Shown in pieces: positions 26,103-34,371 of a DNA stretch of 64,000 bases. Position 1 is the first letter of the stretch. Each line of letters starts with the position of its first letter. The position numbers and the translations under genes are program-made. The notes below the pieces were generated by a model. It did not search any database and was not told the DNA's origin. It saw nothing but the letters and a program-made list of their open reading frames with translations. Source of the stretch: Haloarcula hispanica ATCC 33960 (GTDB lineage Archaea; Halobacteriota; Halobacteria; Halobacteriales; Haloarculaceae); NCBI RefSeq assembly GCF_000223905.1, contig NC_015948.1:868001-932000 (forward strand), written 5' to 3'.

Positions 26103-27170
26103 ATGCAAGCAGTACTACTAGAAGAGTTTCAGGAGCCGCTAACAGTACAAGAAGTCGAACGCCCCGAACCGGAGCCGGACGGTGCCGTCGCCGAGGTCAT
26201 CGGCTGTGGTATCTGTCGGTCCGACTGGCACTGCTGGCAGGGGGACTGGGACTGGTTCGGGTACCGGCCTGACCCGCCACACGTCCTCGGTCACGAGCCG
26301 ACAGGCCGGATTGTCTCTGTCGGCGAAGACGTCGAAAACATTGAGGAGGGACAGGAGGTCGCCATTCCGTTCAACTTCGCCTGCGGGAACTGCGACCTCT
26401 GTCGAAACGGGCGGGAAAACATCTGCGAGAACCACATCGGTCTCGGGTTCATGAACCAGGCCCCCGGCGCGTTCGCCGAGGAGGTCCACATTCCCAACGC
26501 CGACCTCAACGCCGTTCCGCTCCCGGACGGTATCGACGCCGAGTCGGCCGCCGGGATGGGCTGTCGGTTCATGACCTCGTTCCACGCGATGGCCCACCGC
26601 GCACCGGTCAGTGCCGGCGACGACGTTGTTATCCACGGCTGCGGTGGCATCGGGCTCTCGGCGGTTCACATCGCGAACGCCCTCGGCGGCAACGTCATCG
26701 GAGTCGACCTGATGGACGAGAAACTGGAGCGCGCGGAAGACCTCGGCGCTGTCGCCACCGTCAACGCACAGGCGGTCGACGACCCCGCAAAGGAGGTCAG
26801 GGACATCACTGACGGCGGGGCCGACGTGTCCGCAGACGCCCTCGGTATCGCAACGACCTGCCAGAACGCGGTGAACTCGCTCCGCAAAGGCGGCACGCAC
26901 GTCCAGATCGGACTGACCACCAGCGAGGAGGCGGGGATGGTGTCGCTCCCGACCGACGAGTTCGTCGCCAAAGAAATCGATTTCAAGGGCTCACTCGGGC
27001 TCCAGCCATCGCGGTACAGCGAAATGCTGGACATGGTGGAATCGAGCAAACTCGACCCGACGGCGCTGGTCGAGGACACGGTCGACATCCACCAGGTACC
27101 CGACGAACTGGCCGCGATGAGCGACTACAACACGGTCGGTATCCCGGTCTGCAACGAGTTCAGCAACTAA
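26103..27170 (+). CDS. Zinc-dependent alcohol dehydrogenase (MDR family)
   Basis: Medium-chain NAD(P)-dependent alcohol dehydrogenase, 355 aa, cytoplasmic. The catalytic zinc site is shown by GCGICRSDWHCW (Cys about 38) and LGHEPTGRI (His-Glu about 61-62). The four-Cys structural zinc lobe is at about 93-111 (CGNCDLCRNGRENIC). The Rossmann fold carries GCGGIGLSAVHIAN at about 180-193, with an Asp at the end of strand 2 (VIGVDLMDEK) that favours NAD+. A tryptophan-rich WHCWQGDWDWFGY near the active site suggests a bulky substrate. Physiological substrate unknown. It is flanked by unrelated genes. Confidence 0.92.
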   Translation: MQAVLLEEFQEPLTVQEVERPEPEPDGAVAEVIGCGICRSDWHCWQGDWDWFGYRPDPPHVLGHEPTGRIVSVGEDVENIEEGQEVAIPFNFACGNCDLCRNGRENICENHIGLGFMNQAPGAFAEEVHIPNADLNAVPLPDGIDAESAAGMGCRFMTSFHAMAHRAPVSAGDDVVIHGCGGIGLSAVHIANALGGNVIGVDLMDEKLERAEDLGAVATVNAQAVDDPAKEVRDITDGGADVSADALGIATTCQNAVNSLRKGGTHVQIGLTTSEEAGMVSLPTDEFVAKEIDFKGSLGLQPSRYSEMLDMVESSKLDPTALVEDTVDIHQVPDELAAMSDYNTVGIPVCNEFSN

Positions 27171-27303
27171 CGACGCGGCCTCCTCTTTCACCCGAACCCC
27201 CGCTCCCCACCTTTCTCGCCGTCACACCACGCCTCGCTGCCGCACCGCGTCGCGGTTGCGGGAGAACGACACGCTTTTTCGCGCCTCCCGCGCACACTCG
27301 GGT

Positions 27304-28686
27304 ATGACCGAGAGAGGGCCACTGGCCGCCGTTTCGCCGCTCGACGGCCGATACGCCCGCTACACCGAACCGCTCGTCCCGTACGCCAGCGAGCGGGCGC
27401 TGATGCGCGCCCGCGTGGAAGTCGAAGTCGAGTATCTCATCGCGCTTGCCGACCTCGACGCCACGCCGCTGTCAATCGACGACGGCCAGCGCGCGACGCT
27501 CCGGGCGCTGTACGAGGAGTTCGACGACGAGGACGCGAGCGTCGTCAAACAGCTCGAAACCGAGGGCTACGGCGAGTACGCGGCGACCAACCACGACGTG
27601 AAGGCCATCGAGTACTTCATCCGGCTGGGGATGCCCGACGACCTCGACGCCGCCAACTGGATTCACTTCGGCCTGACCAGCGAGGACGTGAACAACCTCG
27701 CCCAGCGGCTGCTCGTCAAGCCCGCCGCCGAGGAGGTGCTGGTGCCCGAACTCCGCGAGATTCGGGATACGCTGGTGGAGATGGCCCACACCTACGCTGA
27801 CGTGCCGATGCTGGCCCGCACACACGGCCAGCCTGCGACGCCGACGACGTTCGGCAAGGAGATGGCCGTCTACGCCTCGCGGCTGGGCCAGGCCATCGGT
27901 CGGGTCGAGCGTGCTGCTGAGGGCCTCTCCGGAAAGCTCGCCGGCGCGTCGGGAACCTACGCGGCCCACGTCGCCGCCTACCCCGACGTGGACTGGCCAA
28001 CGTTCGCCGATTCCTTCGTCGGCGACCTCGGCCTGGAGCACGAACCGCTGACGACGCAGGTCAACCCCTGTGACGACCTCGCGGTCCTGTTCGATGCGCT
28101 CCGGGGCGCGAACAACATCCTGCTGGACCTCGACCTCGACGTGTGGCTGTACGTCTCGGACCGCTATCTCGGCCAGGAAGCCGTCGAGGGCGAAACGGGG
28201 TCCTCGACGATGCCCCACAAGGTCAACCCAATCGACTTCGAGAACAGCGAGGGGAACCTCTCGAAGGCCAATTCCGACCTCCACTTCCTCGGCGACTACG
28301 TCACGAACTCCCGGCTCCAGCGGGACCTCTCGGACTCGACGGTCAAGCGCAACATCGGGGCCGCCTTCGCCCACTGTCTCATCGGCTACAGCAAGTGCCA
28401 GAACGGGCTGGCGAAGGTCGTCCCCAACGAGCAGGTGATGCGCGACGACCTCGCCGCGACGCCGGAGATCATCGGCGAAGCCGTTCAGACGATCCTCCGG
28501 CGCGAAGGGTACGCCGACGCCTACGAGCAGGTCAAAAAGGCCACTCGGGGCCGCGAGGTCACCATCGAGGACTTCCACGATATGTTTGCCGACCTCGACG
28601 TGAGCGACGAGGTCCGGGCCGAACTGGAGGCGCTGACGCCGACCGATTACACGGGGATCGCGGCGCAGCAGGCCGACGACATCTGA
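27304..28686 (+). CDS. purB: Adenylosuccinate lyase
   Basis: Catalyses two fumarate-releasing steps of purine synthesis (SAICAR to AICAR, adenylosuccinate to AMP); cytoplasmic homotetramer, 460 aa, normal length. Fumarase/aspartase-superfamily regions are seen: TNHDVKAIEYFI, HFGLTSEDVNN, LARTHGQPATPTTFG and the signature GSSTMPHKVNPIDFEN with the mobile catalytic Ser loop. The protein starts MTERGPLAAVSPLDGRY, as usual for PurB; 16 codons upstream in frame are excluded, and CGCTTTTTCGC at about 27270-27280 gives a T-rich promoter element. It lies about 2.1 kb from the PurN-PurH gene, which is on the other strand. Confidence 0.95.
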   Translation: MTERGPLAAVSPLDGRYARYTEPLVPYASERALMRARVEVEVEYLIALADLDATPLSIDDGQRATLRALYEEFDDEDASVVKQLETEGYGEYAATNHDVKAIEYFIRLGMPDDLDAANWIHFGLTSEDVNNLAQRLLVKPAAEEVLVPELREIRDTLVEMAHTYADVPMLARTHGQPATPTTFGKEMAVYASRLGQAIGRVERAAEGLSGKLAGASGTYAAHVAAYPDVDWPTFADSFVGDLGLEHEPLTTQVNPCDDLAVLFDALRGANNILLDLDLDVWLYVSDRYLGQEAVEGETGSSTMPHKVNPIDFENSEGNLSKANSDLHFLGDYVTNSRLQRDLSDSTVKRNIGAAFAHCLIGYSKCQNGLAKVVPNEQVMRDDLAATPEIIGEAVQTILRREGYADAYEQVKKATRGREVTIEDFHDMFADLDVSDEVRAELEALTPTDYTGIAAQQADDI

Positions 28687-28777
28687 GCGCCGCTGTCTCG
28701 CCGGTGCTGTTTTCGGGTCGACGTACCACCGCGGGGAACGCAACTATCACGAGTGTGGCCGCCTTCGTCAGGGGTAG

Positions 28778-30085
28778 ATGGTCCTCGGCACTGACACCCG
28801 GGTCCTGACGCTCGCGTTCGCTCGGATGGCGGACGCGCTGGGCAACTCGTTTCTCATCATCGTGCTCCCCCTGTACATCGCCAGCGGACAGGTGTCGCTC
28901 GCCGGTATCGCCGGCCAGCAGATACTCGGGTTCACCCTCCAGACGGAGACGCTCATCGGTCTGGTGCTCTCCCTGTTCGGCCTGTTGAACAGTTTCGGCC
29001 AGCCTTTCACCGGGCGGCTCTCGGACCGGACCGGTAAGCGCCGGATTTTCGTCCTCACCGGGCTGGTGCTGTTCGCTATCGGCAGCGCGGCCTACCCGTT
29101 CCTCTCCTCGTACTGGACGGTCCTCGCCGCGCGGGCATTTCAGGGACTCGGTGCGGCGTTCACGATTCCGGCGACGGTGGCGCTGGTAAACGACTACGCG
29201 GCGAGTGACGCCGAGCGCGGCGGGAACTTCGGCGTGTTCAACACTTTCCGGCTCATCGGCTTCGGGTTCGGGCCGATAATCGCCGGCGTCGTCATCACCG
29301 GCGGACTCGCCGCGAACGACGTGGTGACCTACCGATTCGCCGGCACCGCGATATCCGGCTTCACCGCCGCCTTCGCCATCGCCGTGCTGGGCGCTGTCGT
29401 GAGCTTCGTCCTCGTGTGGGCCCTGATTCAGGATCCACCGGTCGATGCCGAAGCGGGCAAAGACCTCTCGATAGCGATTCTGGACCGAGAGGGGGAGGGG
29501 CTCGATTCAGTGTTCGTCCTCGGTATCGGCACCTTCCTAATGGCGGCCACTATCGCCCTGTTTGCCACGCTCGAAGGGCCAATTCGGATGCGGCTGGACG
29601 AGTCGACCCTGTTCTTCAGCGTCCAGTTTGCCGCCGTCGTCATCGCGAACGTCGTCTTTCAGGTACCCATCGGCCGAGCGAGCGACCGGTTTGGTCGACG
29701 GCCGTTCATCGTCGCCGGGTTCGTCATCCTTGTTCCGTCGGTGTTCGCACAGGGTGTCGTGACAGGCCCGTGGAGCATGCTTCTGGCGCGGTTCGTCCAG
29801 GGCATCGCCGTCGCGCTCGTGTTCGCCCCGTCGCTCGCTCTTGCCGGTGATCTGGCCGGCGCGAGAGGGTCCGGGACGACGCTGTCTGTCCTGACAATGG
29901 CGTTCGGTCTCGGCGTCGCTATCGGGCCGCTGGCGTCGGGCCTGCTGTACAACTTCGGGTCGTTCAGCACGCCCTTCACTGCCGGTGCCGCGCTCGCGTT
30001 TGTCGGTCTCGTTCTGACGTACACACAGGTCGAGGAGACGCTGGCCCTCGGGCAGGAACCCGACCAGCCGACACCCCAGGACTGA
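28778..30085 (+). CDS. MFS transporter (drug/metabolite efflux type)
   Basis: Major facilitator superfamily permease of 435 aa with 12 predicted helices. The characteristic loop 2-3 motif is GRLSDRTGKRR at about 78-88, and its repeat in loop 8-9 is GRASDRFGRRP. FQGLGAAFTIPATVALVNDY and GLGVAIGPLASGLL resemble drug/H+ antiporter helices 4 and 11. A central cytoplasmic loop of about 50 residues separates the two halves. The C-terminal tail is acidic. Substrate unknown. It starts 91 nt after purB and is followed 90 nt later by the phosphoribosyltransferase; co-transcription is possible but not shown. Confidence 0.88.
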   Translation: MVLGTDTRVLTLAFARMADALGNSFLIIVLPLYIASGQVSLAGIAGQQILGFTLQTETLIGLVLSLFGLLNSFGQPFTGRLSDRTGKRRIFVLTGLVLFAIGSAAYPFLSSYWTVLAARAFQGLGAAFTIPATVALVNDYAASDAERGGNFGVFNTFRLIGFGFGPIIAGVVITGGLAANDVVTYRFAGTAISGFTAAFAIAVLGAVVSFVLVWALIQDPPVDAEAGKDLSIAILDREGEGLDSVFVLGIGTFLMAATIALFATLEGPIRMRLDESTLFFSVQFAAVVIANVVFQVPIGRASDRFGRRPFIVAGFVILVPSVFAQGVVTGPWSMLLARFVQGIAVALVFAPSLALAGDLAGARGSGTTLSVLTMAFGLGVAIGPLASGLLYNFGSFSTPFTAGAALAFVGLVLTYTQVEETLALGQEPDQPTPQD

Positions 30086-30175
30086 GCCGGTGACGCAGCC
30101 ACCCGCTCGGTCGGCCGCCAGCCCCGGTGACGACTGACCGGAATGATTAGGATGTACGATTCCGTATAGTGTGGT

Positions 30176-30820
30176 ATGTTCACAGACCGCTCGGATGCGG
30201 CGCAACAGCTCGTGGCCGCGCTGCGCCGGCGGGATGTCGTCGGCGATATCGTCGTCACGCTCGCACCGAACGGCGTCCCCGTCGGCAACGTGGTCGCTGA
30301 CGCGACCGGGCTCCCGATGGATGTCATCGTCATACAACGTATACGCGCTCCAAACCACCCTGAGCTGACTATCGGAGCCGTCGCGCCGGGGGGCTTCTCG
30401 TGGATCAACAGCCCGATGATGCGGTTCCTAGACGTGAACTGGGAGTACGTTCAGGAGGCGAAGACGCACGCGAGCGACACCGTCGAGTCGCGAGCGGTCG
30501 ACTACGGCGAGACATGGGGGCCGCTTGACGTGGCTGGCAAACGGGTTCTGCTGGTCGATGATGGGATTCCGACAGGTGCGGCGATGCGTGTCGCAATACA
30601 GCGTCTCCAAAAGGCAGGCGCGAACGAGGTTATCGCCGCTGCCCCTGTCGCACCGCCGGACGTGCTTGAGGAGGTACAGCGGTGGGCCGACGACGTTGTC
30701 GTCCCGCTAAAACCGGCGGCGTTTCAGGCCACCGCGGACTACTACGAGGAGTTCGACAGCGTAACAGACGAAGACGCGACGACGGCGCTCTCCGACCTCG
30801 TCCAGCGGCGGTCGGCGTAG
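30176..30820 (+). CDS. Phosphoribosyltransferase-domain protein
   Basis: Type I phosphoribosyltransferase of 214 aa. The PRPP-binding motif VLLVDDGIPTGAAMRVAI is at about 123-140. The N-terminal part has LAPNGVPVGNVVADATGLPM, DVIVIQRIRAPNHPELTIGA and a mobile flexible loop. This pattern matches the ComF/HPRT-like PRTases of predicted function often annotated only as PRT domain proteins. It may salvage a purine or pyrimidine base, or act in a biosynthetic side pathway. It is convergent with dapE (25 nt apart). Confidence 0.82.
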   Translation: MFTDRSDAAQQLVAALRRRDVVGDIVVTLAPNGVPVGNVVADATGLPMDVIVIQRIRAPNHPELTIGAVAPGGFSWINSPMMRFLDVNWEYVQEAKTHASDTVESRAVDYGETWGPLDVAGKRVLLVDDGIPTGAAMRVAIQRLQKAGANEVIAAAPVAPPDVLEEVQRWADDVVVPLKPAAFQATADYYEEFDSVTDEDATTALSDLVQRRSA

Positions 30821-30845
30821 GCCAGTCCGTCGGCGAGGCCGCCAC

Positions 30846-31973
30846 TCAGATCAGCCGTTCAACCGTCTCCCGTACGGCTCGCGCGGCGGTTCGCACTTCT
30901 GAGAGGCGGACGTACTCGCGTTTCGAGTGCGCAACGGCCCCTATCTCGTCGCTCAGGTCACCGGGGCCGAACACCACAGTCGGCCCGTTACTTGCGAAAT
31001 ACGAGGCCTCTGTCGCGGCCCCGAACTGTCGAACCCCGCCGCCACTAGCTTCCTGCAGTGTGCGGACCAGTTCCGCGTCGGTGTCGGTCGCAAACGCCTC
31101 GGGGAACGGCGTATCCGGGCGGATGAGGTCCACGGTGAGGTCCATCGACTCCGGGAGCCACTGTTCGAGGTGGGCCTGCAGGTCGGCACAGAAGGACTCG
31201 CTGGTCTCCGGCGGGACGCTCCGCCGGTCGAACGTGATGGTGCATTCGGCCGGGACCTGATTGGTCGCTTCGCCGCCCTCGACCATCGACGGGGTGAGAA
31301 TGGGGTAGCCAAGCGTTTCGTGTTCGCCGGGGCCTGTCTTCTCGTCGTATGCCTCCATCGCCTGCAGAATCGGCGCGGCGGCCCGAATCGCGTTGTGGCC
31401 GCTGCCGGGGTCGGCGGCGTGGGCGCTCTCGCCGTGGATGGTGACTGTCCCCTCGAACTGGCCGCGAGCGGCGGTACACACGTCGAGGCCGGTCGGTTCG
31501 CCGACGATGTAGCCGTCGGCGTCGACTGTGTCCGCGAGGTGTGCGCCGCCGGTCTGTGTCGTCTCCTCGTCGGTGGAGATCGCCAGCGTGACGCGGCCGT
31601 TGTCGGGCGTCACGGTGAGGAACGCATCGAGGAGTGCCGCGAGCGGCCCTTTCGCGTCGCAGGCGCCGCGGCCACAGACGATGTCGCCGTCCCCGTCACC
31701 GCCAGAGCCATCAATACTCTCGTCTGGCCCCGGCGGCTCCGTCCGCCGCTCGTAGGGCAGATGCGGCGGCACGGTGTCTATGTGCGTGTTGAGCAGGATA
31801 TGGGTCCCGTCGGTATCGCCACGGGACACGACGACGTTACCGAGGTCGTCTATCTCCGGGTACTCGCCGGCGTCTTCGAGCGTGTCGACCAGCAGCGAGC
31901 GCATGTCATCGACGCGCTCGTGTGACGGCGTTTCGACGGCCTGCCGGTGGAACGAAGGGATGTCGAACGCCAT
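30846..31973 (-). CDS. dapE: M20-family deacylase, probable succinyl-diaminopimelate desuccinylase
   Basis: Zinc hydrolase of 375 aa that would release LL-diaminopimelate from its N-succinyl form. Metal-binding segments are NTHIDTVPPH (His-Asp), GRGACDAKGPLAAL (bridging Asp), STDEETTQTGGAH (catalytic Glu plus metal Glu) and YIVGEPTGLDV. The dimerisation domain sits in the middle (GESAHAADPGSGHNA), and the last His ligand is near the C-terminus. It overlaps lysA by one base (stop and start share an A), so the two are translationally coupled and the function is assigned from this context; other M20 deacylases look similar. Confidence 0.85.
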   Translation of the reverse strand: MAFDIPSFHRQAVETPSHERVDDMRSLLVDTLEDAGEYPEIDDLGNVVVSRGDTDGTHILLNTHIDTVPPHLPYERRTEPPGPDESIDGSGGDGDGDIVCGRGACDAKGPLAALLDAFLTVTPDNGRVTLAISTDEETTQTGGAHLADTVDADGYIVGEPTGLDVCTAARGQFEGTVTIHGESAHAADPGSGHNAIRAAAPILQAMEAYDEKTGPGEHETLGYPILTPSMVEGGEATNQVPAECTITFDRRSVPPETSESFCADLQAHLEQWLPESMDLTVDLIRPDTPFPEAFATDTDAELVRTLQEASGGGVRQFGAATEASYFASNGPTVVFGPGDLSDEIGAVAHSKREYVRLSEVRTAARAVRETVERLI

Positions 31974-33208
31974 TACCGCTCCATGCGAGTCACGTCCGCC
32001 AGCGTCTCACGCTCCCGCACGATGCGGGTCTCGCTGTCCTCGAACGCGACTTCCGCCGGCCGCGGCTGGGAGTGGAACTGGTTCGCCAGTTCGTAACCGT
32101 ACGCGCCGGCGTTGCCGATGGCGAGCAGGTCAGTCCGCTCGGGTCGGGCGATGGGTCGGTCAGTACAGAACACGTCGGCGCTCGTACAGCACGGACCACC
32201 AACGGACACCGGTTCGGCTTCCCGGCCCGGCGCAGTGACGTTCCGAATCGGGTGGTAGGAGCCGAACATTGCCGGTCGGATGAGCGTCGCCAGCGAGGCG
32301 TCGACGCCGACGACGGTCGCCGCCGGCGTCTCCTTGACCGTGTTGACCTCGGTGAGAATCAGTTCGGCGTCGGCGACGACGTAGCGACCGGGTTCGAGTT
32401 TGACCTGCGCGTTGAGGTCCCCGACCGCCTCGCGGACCTTCTCGCCGACGGTATCCATGTCCAGCGGCTCGACAGTCTCCCTGTAGGGAACGCCGAAGCC
32501 GCCGCCGAAGTCGACAAAGTCCAGTTCCGCGCCGTCGGCGATGACTGCTCGGCCCATGTCGGCGACCTTGGCGATGGCTCGGCAGTGGTCGTCTAAGTCG
32601 TCGTGGAGAACGCCGCTGCCGGCGTGGGCGTGCAGGCCGACGAGGTCGAAGCGCTCGCGCACGTCGGCCGCGACTTCGGGCACCTCATCGTAGGGGATGC
32701 CGAACTTGGCGTCTTTCCCCGTCGCCACTTTCTCGTGGTGGCCCGTCCCGATGCCGGGGTTGATGCGGATGGCGACCCGGCCGTCGTAGCCGCGTTCTTC
32801 AAGGCGGTCGAAGGTGTCCCGCGCGCCGGCCGTAATCGTCAGGCCGGGGTTCTCGGCGGCCAGTTCGACGGCACGGTCGAGGTCGTGATCCGGCGGATTG
32901 ACGGCCGTGTACTGGAGCGTGTTCGGGTCCGCGCCGGCATCGATAGCCCGCTGGAGTTCCCCCCAGGCCGCACACTCGATGTCCGCGCCCGTCTCAAGCA
33001 GTTTCGAGAGGACGGCCTGTCCGGTGTGGGCCTTCGCGGCGTACATGACATGGGCGTCGGGGAACGCCGCGGCAAATCGCTCGTAGTTCTCGGCGACGCG
33101 GTCGAGATCAACGACGTACAGCGGCGTGCCGTGCTCGGCAGCCACCGCCTCCAGACGCTCGTGGTCCCAGTCCGCGAGGCGGCGGACCGGCGGCGAGTCG
33201 TGGCTCAT
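31973..33208 (-). CDS. lysA: Diaminopimelate decarboxylase
   Basis: PLP enzyme that makes L-lysine from diaminopimelate; 411 aa, cytoplasmic. The fold-III barrel carries the PLP lysine in VMYAAKAHTGQAVL, LHAHAGSGV (the usual HIGSQ region), the phosphate-binding FGGGFGVPY and KLEPGRYVVADA. The C-terminal beta domain has the substrate-binding GGPCCTSADVF and NAGAYGYELANQFH. The ATG at 33206-33208 is chosen over a 46-codon upstream extension, which is arginine-rich and unlike the family. The stop overlaps the dapE start. The next upstream genes on this strand are not dap genes: a 4.5 kb block separates it from dapD. Confidence 0.93.
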   Translation of the reverse strand: MSHDSPPVRRLADWDHERLEAVAAEHGTPLYVVDLDRVAENYERFAAAFPDAHVMYAAKAHTGQAVLSKLLETGADIECAAWGELQRAIDAGADPNTLQYTAVNPPDHDLDRAVELAAENPGLTITAGARDTFDRLEERGYDGRVAIRINPGIGTGHHEKVATGKDAKFGIPYDEVPEVAADVRERFDLVGLHAHAGSGVLHDDLDDHCRAIAKVADMGRAVIADGAELDFVDFGGGFGVPYRETVEPLDMDTVGEKVREAVGDLNAQVKLEPGRYVVADAELILTEVNTVKETPAATVVGVDASLATLIRPAMFGSYHPIRNVTAPGREAEPVSVGGPCCTSADVFCTDRPIARPERTDLLAIGNAGAYGYELANQFHSQPRPAEVAFEDSETRIVRERETLADVTRMER

Positions 33209-33397
33209 TGGGGAAACCACGGTGTCGGCGGCTAACAAGGGTTCCGTTTCGATACACACAGCGCCCCAACTGGCCATCTCTCTATCGGGCGACGGTCGGA
33301 TGCGGACGGTGCTGCGCAACAATCGTCTGTCGGCGCGTGAGGACACACCGGTATGTGAGCCGTGCCTGCCGATTCGAGCCAGCAGTACTGTTCCCGG

Positions 33398-33877
33398 TTA
33401 CTCTGTGCGTTCTGTCGACCGTTCTCGAACGTGTACGACACCGTCGTTTGTCACATCAATGCGGAGTGGCACCTGCACCGTGTCCTGCTGAATCGCCCCA
33501 TCGACGGCGTCATCGATGAGTTGCAACAGATTCGAGGAGCCGTAATTGACCTCCACACCGGCCTCATCACAGGCGGCATACACCGTCGGTGGAATATCGT
33601 AGATATCGGTCCCGGCTTCGATGTCAACACAAACGGGTGCGGTCAGGGTGTTTGCGAAGGCGACCGTCTGGCGTGCTTTTTCGACGTTTTCTCTCGCATT
33701 GCGCTCGATACTTGAAATATTCGCGCGTGACGTGCCGAGCAACTCCCCGATATCGCTCTGACGGACATCGTTTTCGCGGAGCGCAAGTACCTCCGCTTGC
33801 CGGCGCGTTAGCACGCTCTCGTCCGCATCAAAGCCGACAGCAGCGAGCAGTTCGCCCGGGTCGATTCGTTCATCCAT
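33398..33877 (-). CDS. Tfx-family DNA-binding protein
   Basis: Archaeal regulator of 159 aa. The N-terminal helix-turn-helix at about 20-62 (LTRRQAEVLALREN, QSDIGELLGTSRANISSIER) is of the sigma-70 region 4/LuxR type, as in Tfx. The C-terminal domain has ICVDIEAGTDIYDIPP-like residues (VCVDIEAGTDIYDIPPTVY) and is likely a ligand or oligomerisation domain. The founding member binds the promoter of a molybdenum formylmethanofuran dehydrogenase operon in methanogens. The ATG at 33875-33877 gives MDERIDPGELL. It sits 121 nt downstream of an aldehyde dehydrogenase operon on the same strand, so it may regulate it. Ligand unknown. Confidence 0.82.
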   Translation of the reverse strand: MDERIDPGELLAAVGFDADESVLTRRQAEVLALRENDVRQSDIGELLGTSRANISSIERNARENVEKARQTVAFANTLTAPVCVDIEAGTDIYDIPPTVYAACDEAGVEVNYGSSNLLQLIDDAVDGAIQQDTVQVPLRIDVTNDGVVHVRERSTERTE

Positions 33878-33998
33878 AGCCACAGGTCGGTAGCTGGACT
33901 GAAAACAACGTTGTTGCCAGCCGCGAGCGGCCATCCCTGGCCGTACTAAGTAAGGTGGACTGACCCTGAGCGACAGCACAGACTGCTGACTGCCGAGT

Positions 33999-34370
33999 TC
34001 ACTGTTCGGTAACGGACACAGCGCCTGGCGACTGCCAGCGGGTCACGTCGCCGCTTGGGTGGCGTGCCATGACAATCGATTCGGCGTCGTGTGACCGGGC
34101 GAACCGCTTTACCATGGCCGTTTCGGTGAAGTCATCCGGGGCATCGATATACACACGTCTGGTCAGCCCATCTGTATGCAGTGACACCCATCCGGCCAGC
34201 GCCAGTTCGGTTTTGGGGTCTCGTGTCCCCGCAGCAGCGTCGGGCACCACTGCCCGGAACAGCCGCTCGTGCATCCCTGACGGGACGACGTATTTCGTCC
34301 CGTCGGGGGCGATGGACACGTTGGCGGCTTCAATCTGTCCGGGAGGGACTTGCGGGAACGGGACGCTCAC
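33999..34370 (-). CDS. Conserved-looking small protein coupled to aldehyde dehydrogenase
   Basis: Unrecognised soluble protein of 123 aa. Its GTG start (34368-34370) begins one base after the stop codon of the aldehyde dehydrogenase gene, so it is certainly translated from the same message. The sequence is mixed alpha/beta with no signal or membrane helix. Visible patches are APDGTKYVVPSGMHERLFR, LALAGWVSLHTDGLTRRVYI and SIVMARHPSGDVTRWQSPG. The tight coupling suggests an accessory or partner role for the dehydrogenase, for example as a small subunit or substrate-delivery protein, but this is inference only. Confidence 0.7.
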   Translation of the reverse strand: MSVPFPQVPPGQIEAANVSIAPDGTKYVVPSGMHERLFRAVVPDAAAGTRDPKTELALAGWVSLHTDGLTRRVYIDAPDDFTETAMVKRFARSHDAESIVMARHPSGDVTRWQSPGAVSVTEQ

Positions 34371-34371
34371 A

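Noticed and set aside
27472-28743. Long minus-strand frame of about 420 codons opposite purB
   Set aside because: Shadow of purB, which has complete signature motifs.
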